Shown piece by piece: positions 45,490 to 56,326 of a stretch of DNA of 64,000 bases. Source of the stretch: Symbiodinium natans. Lineage: Eukaryota; Sar; Dinophyceae; Suessiales; Symbiodiniaceae. The translations under genes and the position numbers were made by a program. Location of the stretch: positions 1 through 64,000 of the forward strand of contig CAJNDS010000360.1 of the NCBI GenBank assembly GCA_905221605.1. Direction: 5' to 3'. The notes under the pieces are model-generated. The model saw nothing but the letters and a program-made list of their open reading frames with translations. It searched no databases and had not been told where the DNA came from. Each line of letters begins with the position of its first letter. The stretch's first letter is position 1.

Positions 45490-47880
45490 TCTTATGCCCC
45501 GCATAGATACCGACCCACCGAAGGCCACACAATTAAGTTAACAGGACAAATTTCTTCAAGACCGATCTATCTCCAATCTTTTACCCTCGACCCACCGAAG
45601 ACCTTACAACTACGTAAACGACCCAAGTTTCCTCAAGATCTAACTTCGATCTTGAAAATTTAGGGTTTATGGTTTAGGGTGTCGGGTTTAGGCTTGTTTT
45701 GGTCACCAACACTGACTACTTTACTAGATGTGTCGCCCGGTTTGGGTCAACCAAACTGGCTATTTTTTTCAAATGCTTCACGGTTTAGGGTTTAGGCCTG
45801 CTTTTTCAGTTTAAGATTTAGGGTTTAGGGGGCTTAGTTTAGGATTTCAAATTTTTAGAATCAGGGTTTAGGGCCCAAGGTATTAAACAGCAACTGGCGG
45901 CAGCAAATCGTACTTCTTCCCATCTTTGACAATCAAGCACAAATTGCTGGCAACAAATCATACTTCTTCCCATCTTTGTCAATCAAGCACAAACTGCTGG
46001 CAACAAATCACACTTCTTTCCATCAAACACAAATTGATGGCAACAAACCGTACTTCTTCCTATTTTTGACAATCAAGCACAAAGTGCTGGCAACAAATCG
46101 TACTTCTTACCATCTTGATCATCAAGAACACATTGGTGGCAACACATCGTACTTCTTCCCATCTTTGACATTGGTGGCAACAAATCATACTTCTTCACTT
46201 CTTCCCATCTTTGACAATCAAGCATAAATTGGTGGCAACAAATCGTACTTCTTCCCATCTTTGACAATTGGTGACAACAAATCGTACTTCTCCCCAGCTT
46301 TGAACATCAAGCACACATTGGTGGCAACAAATCGTACTTCTTCCCATCTTGGACAATAAAGCACAATTTGCTGGCAAAAATCGTGCACCTTGCCATGCCT
46401 CGCATAGATATCGACCCACCGAAGGCAATACAATTAAGTAAACAATACAAATTTCTTCAAGATCGATCTATCTCCAATCTTTTACCCTCGACCCACCGAA
46501 GATTTTACAACTGCGTAAACGACCCAAGTTTCCTCAAGATCTATCTTCGATCTTGAAAATTTTGGTTTTATGGTTTAGGGTGTCGGGTTTAGGCTTGCTT
46601 TGGTCACCGACATTGACTACTTTACAAAATGTGTCTCCCGGTTTCTGACTATGTTTTGCAAGTGCTTCACGGTGTAGGATTTAGGCCTGTTTTTGCGGTT
46701 TAGGGTTTAGGGTTTAGGGTTTAGGGGGCTTCGTTTAGGGTTTTCAACTTTTTAGAACTCAGGGTTTAGGGCCCAGGGTATTAAACACCAATGGGTGCCA
46801 ACAAATCGTACTTCTCCCCATCTTTGATAATCAAGTCCACATTGGTGGCAACAAACCATACTTCTTCCCATCTTTGACAAGCACAAATTGCTGGCAACAA
46901 ATCGTACTTCTTCCCATCTATGACAATCAAGCGCAAAATGCTGGCAACAAATCGTACACCTTGCCATGTCTCGCATAGATACCGACCCATCGAAGGCCAT
47001 ACAATTCAATAATTAATTCAAATTTCTTCAAGATCGATTTATCTCCAATCCTTTTCCCTCGACCCACCGAAGACCTTACAACTACGTAAAGGCGACCCAA
47101 GTTCCCTCAAGATCTATCTTCGATCTTGAAAATTTAGGGTTTATGGTTTAGGGTGTCGGGTTTAGGCTTGCTTTGGTCACCGACACTGTCTACTTTACTA
47201 AATGTGTCGCACGGTTTGGGTCAACCAAACTGATTATGTTTTGCAAATGCTTCACGGTTTAGGATTTAGGTGTGTTTTTGCGGTTTAGGGTTTAGGGTTT
47301 AGGGGGCTTTGTTTAGGGTTTCAAATTTTTAGAATTCAGGGTTTAGGGCCCAGAGTATTAAACACCAATGGGTTTCTTCCCATCTTTGATAATCAAACAC
47401 ACATTGGTGGCAACAAACCATACTTCTTGCCATCTTTGACAATCAAGCTCAAATTACTGGCAACAAATCGGACACCTTGTCATGTCTCGCATAGACACCG
47501 ACCCATCGAAGGTCATACAATTAAATAAACAATACAAATTTCCTCAAGATCGATCTATCTCCAATCCTTTACTCTCGACCCACCGAAGACCTTACAACTA
47601 CGTAAACGACTCAAGTTTCCTCAAGACCTATCTTCGGTCCTTAAAATTTAGGATTTAGGGTTTAGGCTTGTTTTGGTCACCAATACTGACTACCTTACTA
47701 AATATATCGTCCGGGTTGGGTCAATTCGGCCTGTTTTTTCGTTTTGGGATTTACGGGGCTTAATTTAGGATTTCAAATTTTTAGACCTCAAGATTTAGGG
47801 CCCAAAACTTTTAATAACAAATCATCTTTCTTCCAATCTTTGATAATCAAGCACACATGGCTGGCAACAAATCATTCTTA
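45490..47880. repeat. higher-order tandem repeat of about 2.4 kb
   Basis: Four copies of a composite unit. The shared segment begins at 45494, 46395, 46975 and 47482 (ATGCCCCGCATAGATACCGA or near), then CCCTCGACCCACCGAAGA, a TTTAGGGTTTATGGTTTAGG-like stretch and TTGGTCACC. Between copies lies a 40-58-bp minisatellite (GGCAACAAATCGTACTTCTT then CCCATCTTTGACAATCAAGC): about 10-11 units at 45893-46385, about 4 at 46785-46965, 2 at 47370-47480 and traces at 47812-47880. The four copies are spaced 901, 580 and 507 bp apart. The minus-strand Cys/Trp-rich frames are products of the minisatellite. Confidence 0.9.
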
Positions 47881-48370
47881 TTAGAAATTTGGGATTTTAT
47901 CTGGGCGATTCAAAATTTGGAGCTTAATTATGCATTCAAATCATTTTATGAGAATAAGAATTCCATTTTATAGATCGTAAATCCTAAATCATAATTCTTA
48001 ATATCAAATGAATTCGTATTTATTATGCTCGCGCATCAGATTCCTCAATAGCTATATCTCGAAAATATTTACCTTTTAAATTTTTCATTTCTTTTTGTTA
48101 TTTTTTCTATTCAATAATCAAATATGTCATCGATAGAATTGATGAATCCCCTCTAACAAAAGATATTAAAGCAAAATTTTAGAAATAAAATTTCGTAAAA
48201 AATCTCCGATTTGCCTAGAATTATTATCAAATTTTTGAACGTCGAAAAGCCTCAAAAAAACACGAATGCAAATTCCTATTATATGTCAATAAAAAATTTC
48301 GTAAAAAAGGCAAGATATCTTCGACTTATCCAAATTCAGGCTTCCAATTTCTAATTGATTTAATTTTCCT
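47880..48370. other. AT-rich spacer, no gene
   Basis: High A+T with AAAATTTCGTAAAAAA recurring twice (48180-48205 and 48285-48312). No long open frame. Confidence 0.5.
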
Positions 48371-48374
48371 TGCC

Positions 48375-48665
48375 GAAAAGTAAACCCTTGTAAACGCTTA
48401 AAAACCCTTCTAAACATTATATGAAACCTTCCATATTAACATGGAACTATACATTTCTAAAACCCTCGTAAACACTTCTCAAACACTTCTAAACCTTCCA
48501 AACCCTTCTAAATCCTTCCGAAACCTTCCTAAACCCTTCGAAGCCCTTCTAAACCCCTTATAAAACTCTTCTTCATCTGTCTAAAAACCTTCCAAAACTC
48601 TTCGAAACCCTTCGAAACCTTTCTAACCCTTAGAAAGGCCATTAAAACCCTTCTAAAACCTTTTG
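48375..48665. repeat. degenerate array of AAACCCTTC/CCTTCTAAAC words
   Basis: CTTCTAAAC, CCTTCCGAAACC and CTTCGAAACC words at about 10-bp spacing. Read on the minus strand they give a KGFRRV-like peptide repeat, which I regard as non-coding. Confidence 0.75.
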
Positions 48666-48667
48666 AT

Positions 48668-48813
48668 GCAGAAGCGCTCATTGGAGCCCCGACAATCCAG
48701 GTCTTGGAGCCCCAATAGCACCCATCACCGGGGCGGCTGCTGGTCTGACGAATGACGCTTTGTTCACATTCTCCAGAGCCCAAATTCGCGTCAGCGGAAC
48801 TTAAGAACAGCAC
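48668..48813 (-). CDS. possible exon, unknown protein
   Basis: ATG-led minus frame reading MLFLSSADANLGSGECEQSV then WGSKTWIVGAPMSASA before entering the CTTCTAAAC array. Composition is normal for coding sequence; no motif. It may be a complete small exon followed by a repeat-filled intron. Confidence 0.35.
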
Positions 48814-49353
48814 TGACCTCTGACTTGTCCGGAAGCTTTCTGAACCAACGCTCGCACTATAGACCTACTACATGAAGCTTCATGGGCAGTCATATACACT
48901 TCGAACACAGCAGCCACTTGCCAGTGTTCGCTTTCTACGTATGTCGGAAATGAAAGATTCCAGTTTCGGAATTTGTGTCTAAGGATTACAGTATTCCTGA
49001 GCCTGCACCTTCAAAAACAGCCGGCGCCAGGGCCTCGGTCGAGAACGGGCGAACGGCGCCCAAAACAGTCGGGACTACACAAGTCAGGACCTTACCATTG
49101 CATTAGCCTATGCGAAGAAACTCGACCTGGTCGGTGAGTTCGGGCCCCTTTAAGGTCCTGGGAACTCAGAGTTGAGAGGCTTCAAAAGTCTCCTTAGGGA
49201 GAAACGCCGGGAAACGCCTGTCAGGCTCTCACAAGTTTCGTGGGAGCACGCTTGCAAGACTAAGATTGTAATCATGTGTCGATGGCTTCGTTGAGGGCCA
49301 AAGCCACACCTCACATGAACATGAGGATGGCTTAGCCTGCTTTGAGACTTCAC

Positions 49354-49600
49354 CGGCTTCCAAGATCATCTCATCTGCTAGCTTCCTGGCCGGGTCCTGG
49401 ATTCAATTTTGTCAAGCAAACTCACTCCCCATGCTAGCTTCCTGGCCGGGTCCTGGATTCAATTTTGTCAAGCAAACTCACTCCTGGGGGGATCTCCAGT
49501 AAACATATTCCCACGGAAGGCACGTTGACAAGTGAGGGTGGTGAGAGCGACTGAGATTCACTCCTTTGGGGGCTTGCGGTGGGGTGGGGGTAGGTACGGC
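49354..49600 (+). repeat. dispersed repeat, copy 1, with internal 56-bp duplication
   Basis: The segment GATTCAATTTTGTCAAGC to GGCACGTTGACAAG to GATTCACTCCTTTG is shared with 60050-60265 in the same order and orientation. In this copy a 56-bp block (GCTAGCTTCCTGGCCGGGTC and onward) is tandemly doubled at 49377 and 49433. No coding signal. Confidence 0.8.
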
Positions 49601-50859
49601 GCGTGAGATTCGATGTTTGAAAGTCTATACAAGTAGTAGCTGTAGCTCTGGGCGGGATCTGTAGGGTTGGATGAGATTGAGTGTGACAAGAGGGTGAGTC
49701 CTCATCCTCCATGTGCACATCCTCCGGCGGCTCATCAACTTGAAGCGCATGAAGCGCCTTTTGTCACCGTGCATGGGCATGGGGGGGGCACGGAACGACC
49801 TGTTTCCACTGATGCTTCATGCGCAGGACCCCGTGCAACAACCCACAGAAACAATACCTGTGTCAAACATATCTCTCAGACTTTGCACCAGAAAGCATCC
49901 ATCTACACCCTATACCTTTTGCCAACAGCCTGAACCCCAGACCCGGGAACTCAAAGGGGCCGTAATTTAGAAGCCTGATACCAAGCCCCAATTTAACCCT
50001 CAACCCTCTATGGCATAAGGACTCATAGCGGGGGAAAACAAGGTGCTGCGAGTTGGTATTACGGGGCGCCGATATCCAAGGTCCGTAGTGCCCTAAATCC
50101 TGACCTGAAACATAAACCCAATTTAAACAGTTCTAAATGCTGGAATGAATACTGGAATCGACTTTAGAACTACGAAACTTCTGCAGTCGAAGGCAAAGCC
50201 CTAAACCCTGCAAACCCAAAACCCAAAATCCAACTGTGATCCGGGCATTGGTAGGGGCGATCATGGGGATCTCTTCCGACTCCTTGCACGTAAGCGCTCA
50301 TTAGGCGAGCGTTCAGGGGTCTACCTCGGAACTTGCATCAACATCCCAATCAATCAATGGGGATTCTGTACAGGTGTAGGTTTCAGTTTTGTTGTTTTGC
50401 TACTCGTGTTTTTGGGGGGACCCTTTTCCTAGCAAGGGGCCTTTGTGTAGAAGGTACCTACAAGGGAACCACCCCAAGCCCTGAACCTAAACTGAAACCC
50501 CAGACCGAGCATGCGTGCTTGGGTTGAGAGCCTAGGGTGCGGGCGTTCCAGTTAGTTCACAAGGTTCCAACGGCTGGCTCTAGAGTATTATTAACCCAGA
50601 GTGAGGAAAGTGACCAAGAAGTGAGGTCCATTGAACTAGCCCCGGTGACACGGTATTATAAGGAGTGAGTCTGTGAACTAGAGAACTTAACAGGCAACTG
50701 TACACCTTGAGACCCAACCTCTGTTTCCAAGCCACTAATCCCCTGTTCACGGAATCTTCCCTATGATTGAATGGTTGAGATCTGGGCAGGGTTAGAACCC
50801 CCTTTCTTCAGCCGAAAAATGCCGAAAACCTGGGTTTGGGCCAGATGAGGTTACGTACA

Positions 50860-50955
50860 ACACCAACACGCCAACACACATATCAACACACATATCAACA
50901 CACATCAACAAACATCAACGCACACACACATCCACACACATCCACACATACATAT
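50860..50955. repeat. CAACACACATAT minisatellite
   Basis: About eight imperfect 11-12-bp units (CAACACACATAT, ACATCCACACAC). Confidence 0.85.
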
Positions 50956-51079
50956 ATCGCGTTGCGAGTTGATGCGTTGATGCATTGTTCATGCGTTGCG
51001 AGTCGCGGTGCGATGCATGTAAACCTCAGCTATAGCTAGGCTCCTTCATGTTGATGTTGATGCGTTGCGAGTCAATTGA

Positions 51080-51225
51080 TGGACGCGGGATGACGCGGGC
51101 AGCGGGGGGGGGCGGGCGGGCGCGGGCGGGCGGACGGCGGGTGGGCGGGCACGGACGCGGACGGGCGCGGGCGGGCACAGGCGAGAGGACGGGCGCGGGC
51201 GGGCACAGGCGAGAGGACGTCGCAA
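51080..51225. repeat. GC-rich G/C tetramer tract with 28-bp duplication
   Basis: GGGCGGGC-type runs over 140 bp. A 28-bp unit containing GGCACAGGCGAGAGGACG occurs twice in a row at about 51160-51218. Regularly spaced G-runs could form G-quadruplexes on the + strand (inference). Confidence 0.85.
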
Positions 51226-51462
51226 AAAACCTGGTTTTGGGGTCGGGGGCGGCTACTTTTTGTTCGTGCAACGAGAATAATAGTAAGACTAAAGAAAAAG
51301 TATAATATCGCAAGACTATGAAGGATCCCCCCAAGAAGAAATCACAACTGAGGGTTCCGATTGGAGACGCTGCCATTCTGGGATACAGGGAAAAGACATG
51401 GGAGGGAGGGAGGGGAAGAGAGGTGAGAGGGAGAGGGAGCCTGCAAGGTATGCCCCCGAAAC

Positions 51463-52055
51463 CCTAAGCCCAGCCTTCTGCGCATCGACCAGGAGCTCAA
51501 TATGAACGCTTCTCGTCCTCATGTCATTCATGCCTTGCAGCTCCGAGATGCAATCCTTTGTGAGACAGTTCTTGCTCAAGTCCATCTTAGGGCTCTTGTC
51601 CCGCGTCCGCTTCCATTTTTTCAGAAGTGCGGGGTCCACCACATCAAAGAATGTGGATGCGTGGCCCTGGTCGTGCAGGGCCACCCAAGCTTTGAACAAG
51701 ATCTTGGCGTCAGCGTCTTGAATGTCATTCTCCTCATTTTTTTTGCTCACCCTGAAGCTTAAACCATTGTGCCATAGACATTGAACCAAAGCTGAATCGG
51801 TTTTGGAATGGTTTTGGACTGAATTGCGGAACACGACTGGGATAGCATGTTGGATTCCAAGCTTAGGCCAAGGGTTTTGGGGTCCAGAGTGTAGTCCAGG
51901 CAGCCGCCAAGAGAAGCTCTTTCAACCCTAAGCCGGGTTTGATTTCTTTGATTCCATCGGCGAGAACCTTGACTCCGGCACCTGCAATCTTGTTCTGGCT
52001 CAGATCCAAGCTCTCCCAGGGGCAGGAGGCGGCGAATGCCTTCTGGAAAAGAAGG
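51463..52055 (-). CDS. LRR-containing protein, partial (two exons)
   Basis: Minus exon 1, about 51905-52055: LFQKAFAASCPWESLDLSQN then KIAGAGVKVLADGIKEI, a ribonuclease-inhibitor-type leucine-rich repeat (LxLSxNxI-xxxGVxxLAxxI). Exon 2, 51463-51752: acceptor GCTTCAG, ENDIQDADAKILFKAWVALH then VDPALLKKWKRTRDK, DLSKNCLTKDCISELQGMND and VHIELLVDAQKAG, donor GTTTCG. Such repeats make curved protein-binding surfaces; the ligand is unknown. Exon 1 starts about 12 bp from a CCCTAAA array. The gene must extend upstream of the array and downstream, but no more exons were resolved. Confidence 0.6.
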
Positions 52056-52066
52056 CTCTTGAGGTA

Positions 52067-52149
52067 CCCTAAACCCTAAACCCTAAACCCTAAACCCTAA
52101 ACCCTAAACCCTAAACCCTAAACCCTAAACCCTAAACCCTAGGGTTTGG
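52067..52149. repeat. perfect (CCCTAAA)10 array with head-to-head junction
   Basis: Ten and a half perfect CCCTAAA units, then an immediate switch to AGGGTTTGG. The junction CCCTAAACCCTAGGGTTT is an inverted pair of telomere-type repeats. Confidence 0.95.
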
Positions 52150-52600
52150 CCTTCAGGGCGGTTTAAGTGTCGGAGTGCTCGGAAAAACTCCACTCCAACA
52201 GTGGTCTGACCCTGAAAACATCTTATGTTTTCAGCTAAACCTTTCGATAAGCACATCTCAAAGGGAATTGCTGTTGTGCTTCATAAAACACACATCTGAT
52301 CTTAAACAATCACACCCCCCCCTGATGATCAAAACTTACAATATGAACTATTTCAGTTCTGTTTTATTGTTTCTTGTTTTGGGATTTCCGCAATAAGCAG
52401 CCCACAGCCTGACGTGTTGTCTTGGGTTTTCGTGACATTTAAAGAATAACAAATAAAGCAGGCAATCAACTGACCAAGAGTAGTATAACTACCCGGGCAC
52501 GGTCACTTCTTCACAGCGCGTTTGTGCTGGCAGGTGTGGTACGGAGCAAGAGAGCAAATTTTTCTGGATGTCTTTGCGACGCGTTGTCAGCGCAAGATTT

Positions 52601-52920
52601 GGGCATGGTCGCCAAAGGCATGGACGCTTGTGACAGCTTTTCTTGCTCCACATCCTTGTGCAGTATGTTGTACAAAGAGGCAAACATGCTGTCCATACCA
52701 GTGTTTTGGGCATGATCGCCAAATGCAAAGACGCTTGTGACAGCTTTTCTTGTTCCACATCCTTGTGCAGATTTTTGTACAAAGAGGCAAAAACGCTGTA
52801 AATACCAGTGTTTGGGCATGGTCGCGAAAGGCATGGACGCTTGTGACAACGTGTCTTGTTCCACATCCTTGCGCAGTATGTTGTACAAAGAGGCGAAACG
52901 CTGTACACACCAGTGTTTCG
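52601..52920. repeat. 106-bp tandem repeat, three copies
   Basis: Units begin GGGCATGGTCGC or near at 52601, 52708 and 52814, with a fourth start at 52920. Each holds GACGCTTGTGACA, TTCCACATCCTTG and TTGTACAAAGAGGC. 106 is not divisible by three, so the long minus-strand frames crossing it change reading of each unit and are unlikely to be genes. Confidence 0.9.
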
Positions 52921-53091
52921 GGCATGGACGCAAGATGAATGAGGTCCTTATCAACCCCGCCCCCCTTTCCCACCCAAAGCCCCCCGAACCAACAGGAACC
53001 GTGAAATCGAAGGAAACGACCAGTGAAATGAAAGCGTGTTGGCCAGCTACCCTCGTGAAATAAACCAATACAACCGGTACAATGAGCCTGA

Positions 53092-53333
53092 TGAGTGAGT
53101 GAGTGCGTGAGTGTGTGAGTGAGTGAGTGAGTGAGTGAGTGAGTGGTGAGTGAGTGTGCGACTGTGTGAGAGTGAGTGAGTGAGTGAGTGAGTGAGTGAG
53201 TGTGCGAGTGTGAGTGAGTGAGTGTGCGAGTGTGAGTGAGTGAGTGTGTGAGTGAGTGAGTGGAGAGTGAGTGAAAGTGAAGTGTGTGAGTGGTGCGAGT
53301 GTGAGTGAGTGGAGTGAATGAGTGTGAGTGAGG
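53092..53333. repeat. (GAGT)n microsatellite
   Basis: About 240 bp of GAGT/GAGTGTGC units. Two minus-strand frames of about 300 codons full of His, Ser, Thr and Leu derive from it and are rejected. Confidence 0.95.
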
Positions 53334-53390
53334 GAGGAAGGAGGAGGAGGAGACGAGGAGGAGGAGCAGGAGGAGGAGCAGGCGGGACAG
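53334..53390. repeat. (GGA)n tract
   Basis: GGAGGA/GGAGCAGGA units directly adjoining the GAGT microsatellite. Confidence 0.85.
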
Positions 53391-53449
53391 CCCCAAAAAC
53401 AAGAACCCCACACAAAGATGCGGGGAACAATAGAAGAATGAACAGAACT

Positions 53450-54000
53450 AACAAGACGATTATGTATTTGTTGGTATTGTTAAGTGTAGTTCATATAAGT
53501 ACTAGAACTAGATAATCAATGTAACGGTTAAAAATAATATTAGTTACAGTATGTTAACTGTAAAAAATAATCATATCAAGTACATTTGCCCTGATTACAT
53601 GCAGTTCATTCATTTGGTCGGTGAAAATTTCGTTTTTTCGAGCCGGATCGGAGAAAAAACCATCAAGGTTACCATACTCGAGCCGGCTCAAAAAAACAAA
53701 CGCAAAAACAAAACGCATCGAATGGCACGAAATGGGGGGGGGGTTAGCAATCAATTATTTTATATGTACATACACATACACTGTTTAGCCTCGAATCCAC
53801 AGTGTTGGTTTTGGGTTTGGATGTTTTTGGCTTTTTCTTAGTTGAATTCCAAAGAACATGAAGGACAACTACTGGGACACTTCGCGTGCGCGCGGAATCC
53901 TCAGAAAAAATGTTAGAGCAGACCCTCATTCTCACTTTCACCCTCTTTTTGAGAAGAACCCCCCGCCCTTGTTCAAGAGGCCGTTGCTTTTACAAACACT
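53450..54000. other. no gene supported
   Basis: AT-rich at first, with an ATACACATACAC tract near 53765. A plus-strand frame of 96 codons (53551-53841) and a minus frame overlap, neither with splice or domain support. Confidence 0.3.
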
Positions 54001-54003
54001 TCT

Positions 54004-54327
54004 TTATGTTTCTACTGGTCTTGGCCGCTGTCTAAGTTGAGGGTGTTTGGGCACTAGGATTCTTAGGAGGCTTGTGTAACACCTTGTGCTAGTGGTTGTA
54101 TCTTCTGAAGCCTTTTCTGCCCAAAACAATAGGGTATCATATGGACCGGGAAGCAGAGGCATTACACCAGGTCTGCCTGGGAAGCAGCGGCATCTGACTG
54201 CAAGCGTTGTAAAACGTAAGTAGGCCTCCGTGAGGCAGGATTCTGTCCAATGGGGTCGGGAGCGACCGGATCGATTGCATCCTGATCTGTGTCTGTATGC
54301 CTTCGTCCTATGTCCTATGAAATGCAC
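54004..54327 (-). CDS. possible exon, unknown protein
   Basis: The minus frame contains LPGPYDTLLFWAEKASEDTT then CYTSLLRILVPKHPQLRQRP, which reads as real protein. The N-terminal Arg/Cys-rich portion is less likely. The minus strand suits the neighbourhood. No family recognised. Confidence 0.3.
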   Translation of the reverse strand: MHFIGHRTKAYRHRSGCNRSGRSRPHWTESCLTEAYLRFTTLAVRCRCFPGRPGVMPLLPGPYDTLLFWAEKASEDTTTSTRCYTSLLRILVPKHPQLRQRPRPVET

Positions 54328-55261
54328 TTACGTACTTAAGATCATCTGGATGACGGAAGAGATGTCCTAACTACCCGCAGCTGCGAATAAACCCGGGATG
54401 GGGGCTGAATACTCCTGGATGAGGAGCAGGCCAGACTAGCAAGAAAGTTAGTAGAGCACTCTGCATCAGTGGGGTTGATAACCCTATGCTGTAGGAAGAC
54501 TTAATTTTGATAATGCGTCTCATTTTAACAATATTGAATCCAAGTGAACTAGCTGTGGGGACGTAAGCTGGGCACTTTCCACAGAGTACAATAAAGTGGC
54601 CTGCACCATGCATCGGTAAACAAGAAGCCTCCATGAAGGAGGCAAACTAGACTGCGAGAGTTCAATCGTTTGGACGGTGAAACCGCTTGGGAGATGCAGT
54701 AACCTGAGTGTTTAGAATTAACGCAAGCGTCATCGCTGAATGAAGGTTCCCCAATACTTTACCGCCGAGGCAAGAGGAACAACCAGGCCTTTACACCCTT
54801 TCCCTAGGCAATGTGGGCAGTCGCAAAAACGCATGGTATCGGCAACATAATAAAATATATTGGACTGAACCAGGTGCAGCAGGCGGTTGAGTTAGAGGAA
54901 CGCTGTGTCATCAGTGTAGAACGCGGAGCGATGCAAACCTCAAAAAGTGCAAGGGGCACAGGCGGGAGCACGATTTCCACAAAACGCGCACGGGGCCTAG
55001 GCGAGAGAGCGACTCGACACCATCCACGAAGCATAAAGCATGTAATTTACGATGTGTCGAGGCCGCAAGACATCCGAAGTGGCACCCGCGCCTGGGCGGG
55101 AGTGCGATTTCGTCCACAACGCGACCACAGCTCCAGGAATAATGTCAGCGTATCGCACGCAAATCGATCTAACACTCCTTTGCTCGGAACGTGAAAACTC
55201 CTGGTGTTGGCAAACTGCTTGGGGAATTATAGAGGGATTTCCCGTAAGACATTGTTTGGGA

Positions 55262-55275
55262 GGGGGGGGGGGGGG
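55262..55275. repeat. G14 homopolymer
   Basis: A run of about 14 G. Length uncertain in assemblies. Confidence 0.9.
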
Positions 55276-55394
55276 CCTGATACTAAACCGAAGCAGCAGT
55301 AAACTCCAAAGGCCAAAGCCTGGACGAAAGGCTAAAATCCAGACGGTAAGCGCCGTCTACCTCTTCGTCTGCCTTTAACGCACTCTAAGTCTGC

Positions 55395-55720
55395 ATCGCA
55401 AGCAGCATCGCCTCATGTTTTCTGTTGAACCCAATGTCCCCATCATCGTTTCTGTTGTATACTCTCGACGTGTTAGATTGCAAGCAGCGTTCCCATCACG
55501 TTTTTCTGGTCTTGACACTCTCCAAATCTTAAATCGCAAGCTGTGTCCTCAGGGCCTTTTCTCAGGCTAATACCCTCTAATTTGGATCTCAAGTCGTTTC
55601 CCCACCGTGTTTCTTGCGTAAATGAGTAAAGGATGTCAACATGCGAAATTACAAGCAGTGCCCTCATCACCTTCTCCTTAGCCTTTGAACCGCAAGCAGC
55701 GTTCCCCCTCGGTATATCTG
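55395..55720. repeat. degenerate repeat with GCAAGCAG motif
   Basis: GCAAGCAGC(A/G)T or GCAAGC recurs near 55398, 55480, 55538, 55650 and 55691, with intervening TTTCTG/CCCATCA(C/T) words. Old, poorly conserved array, period about 50-80 bp. Confidence 0.5.
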
Positions 55721-56326
55721 AAAATCCGAAGGGTTCTGGCAACACCCTGGTGTCCTCAACATAAAGCGAAAGAAAGCGAAATATTATTGTTTGTAAACCC
55801 GTGAGGTGCCCTCAAACTCAATCTGAGGGAATTTTCATTAAGCCTGGTGTCCCCAACCTCAAGTACGACAGGCTCTTCTTAAAACCATGGGTGCTTGCAT
55901 CATGAAAAAGGAAACGTCTGACGCCAGCACTCGCAGGTGCCCTCAAACTCAAAACGGATTTGTTTTTGCATGAGCCTTGGTGTCGACTTACCAACTGACA
56001 AGCGTCCACAGCGTCCAGCATGGGCGGCATGGGGTATCTAATGCTTTGTACGGGTCGTAGCTTGGGCCCTACGACTTCGCGATCAGAAAGAAGCACTGCT
56101 CCTCGGAAAGCCCATATGTTGAACTATTCCCTACGGACCTGCTGCCACCGAAACCCTGAACCTTGGTTCTTTAGGACATCAAGGCCTCGGCAATGGGCTT
56201 CATCTCTTCATCGGCCAGCCAACACTGTTGCAGAGACACCTTGCTGTGGTCGAGATGGGGTTGAGGGGTTTTTTGCTGGACTCAAACCCCGAAGATGCCC
56301 ACAAGCCAAGACTTAAAGACTTGAGT

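Noticed and set aside
45890-46390. A regularly spaced repeat that might suggest a CRISPR array
   Set aside because: Repeats are contiguous and variable in length, with no unique spacers or cas genes, and the DNA is eukaryotic.
45976-46990. His/Asn- or Cys/Trp-rich frames over the 46-kb repeat
   Set aside because: They derive from the CGTACTTCTTCCCATC minisatellite.
52489-53454. Two minus-strand frames of about 270-300 codons rich in His, Ser, Thr
   Set aside because: They run through a GAGT microsatellite and a 106-bp tandem repeat whose period is not a multiple of three.
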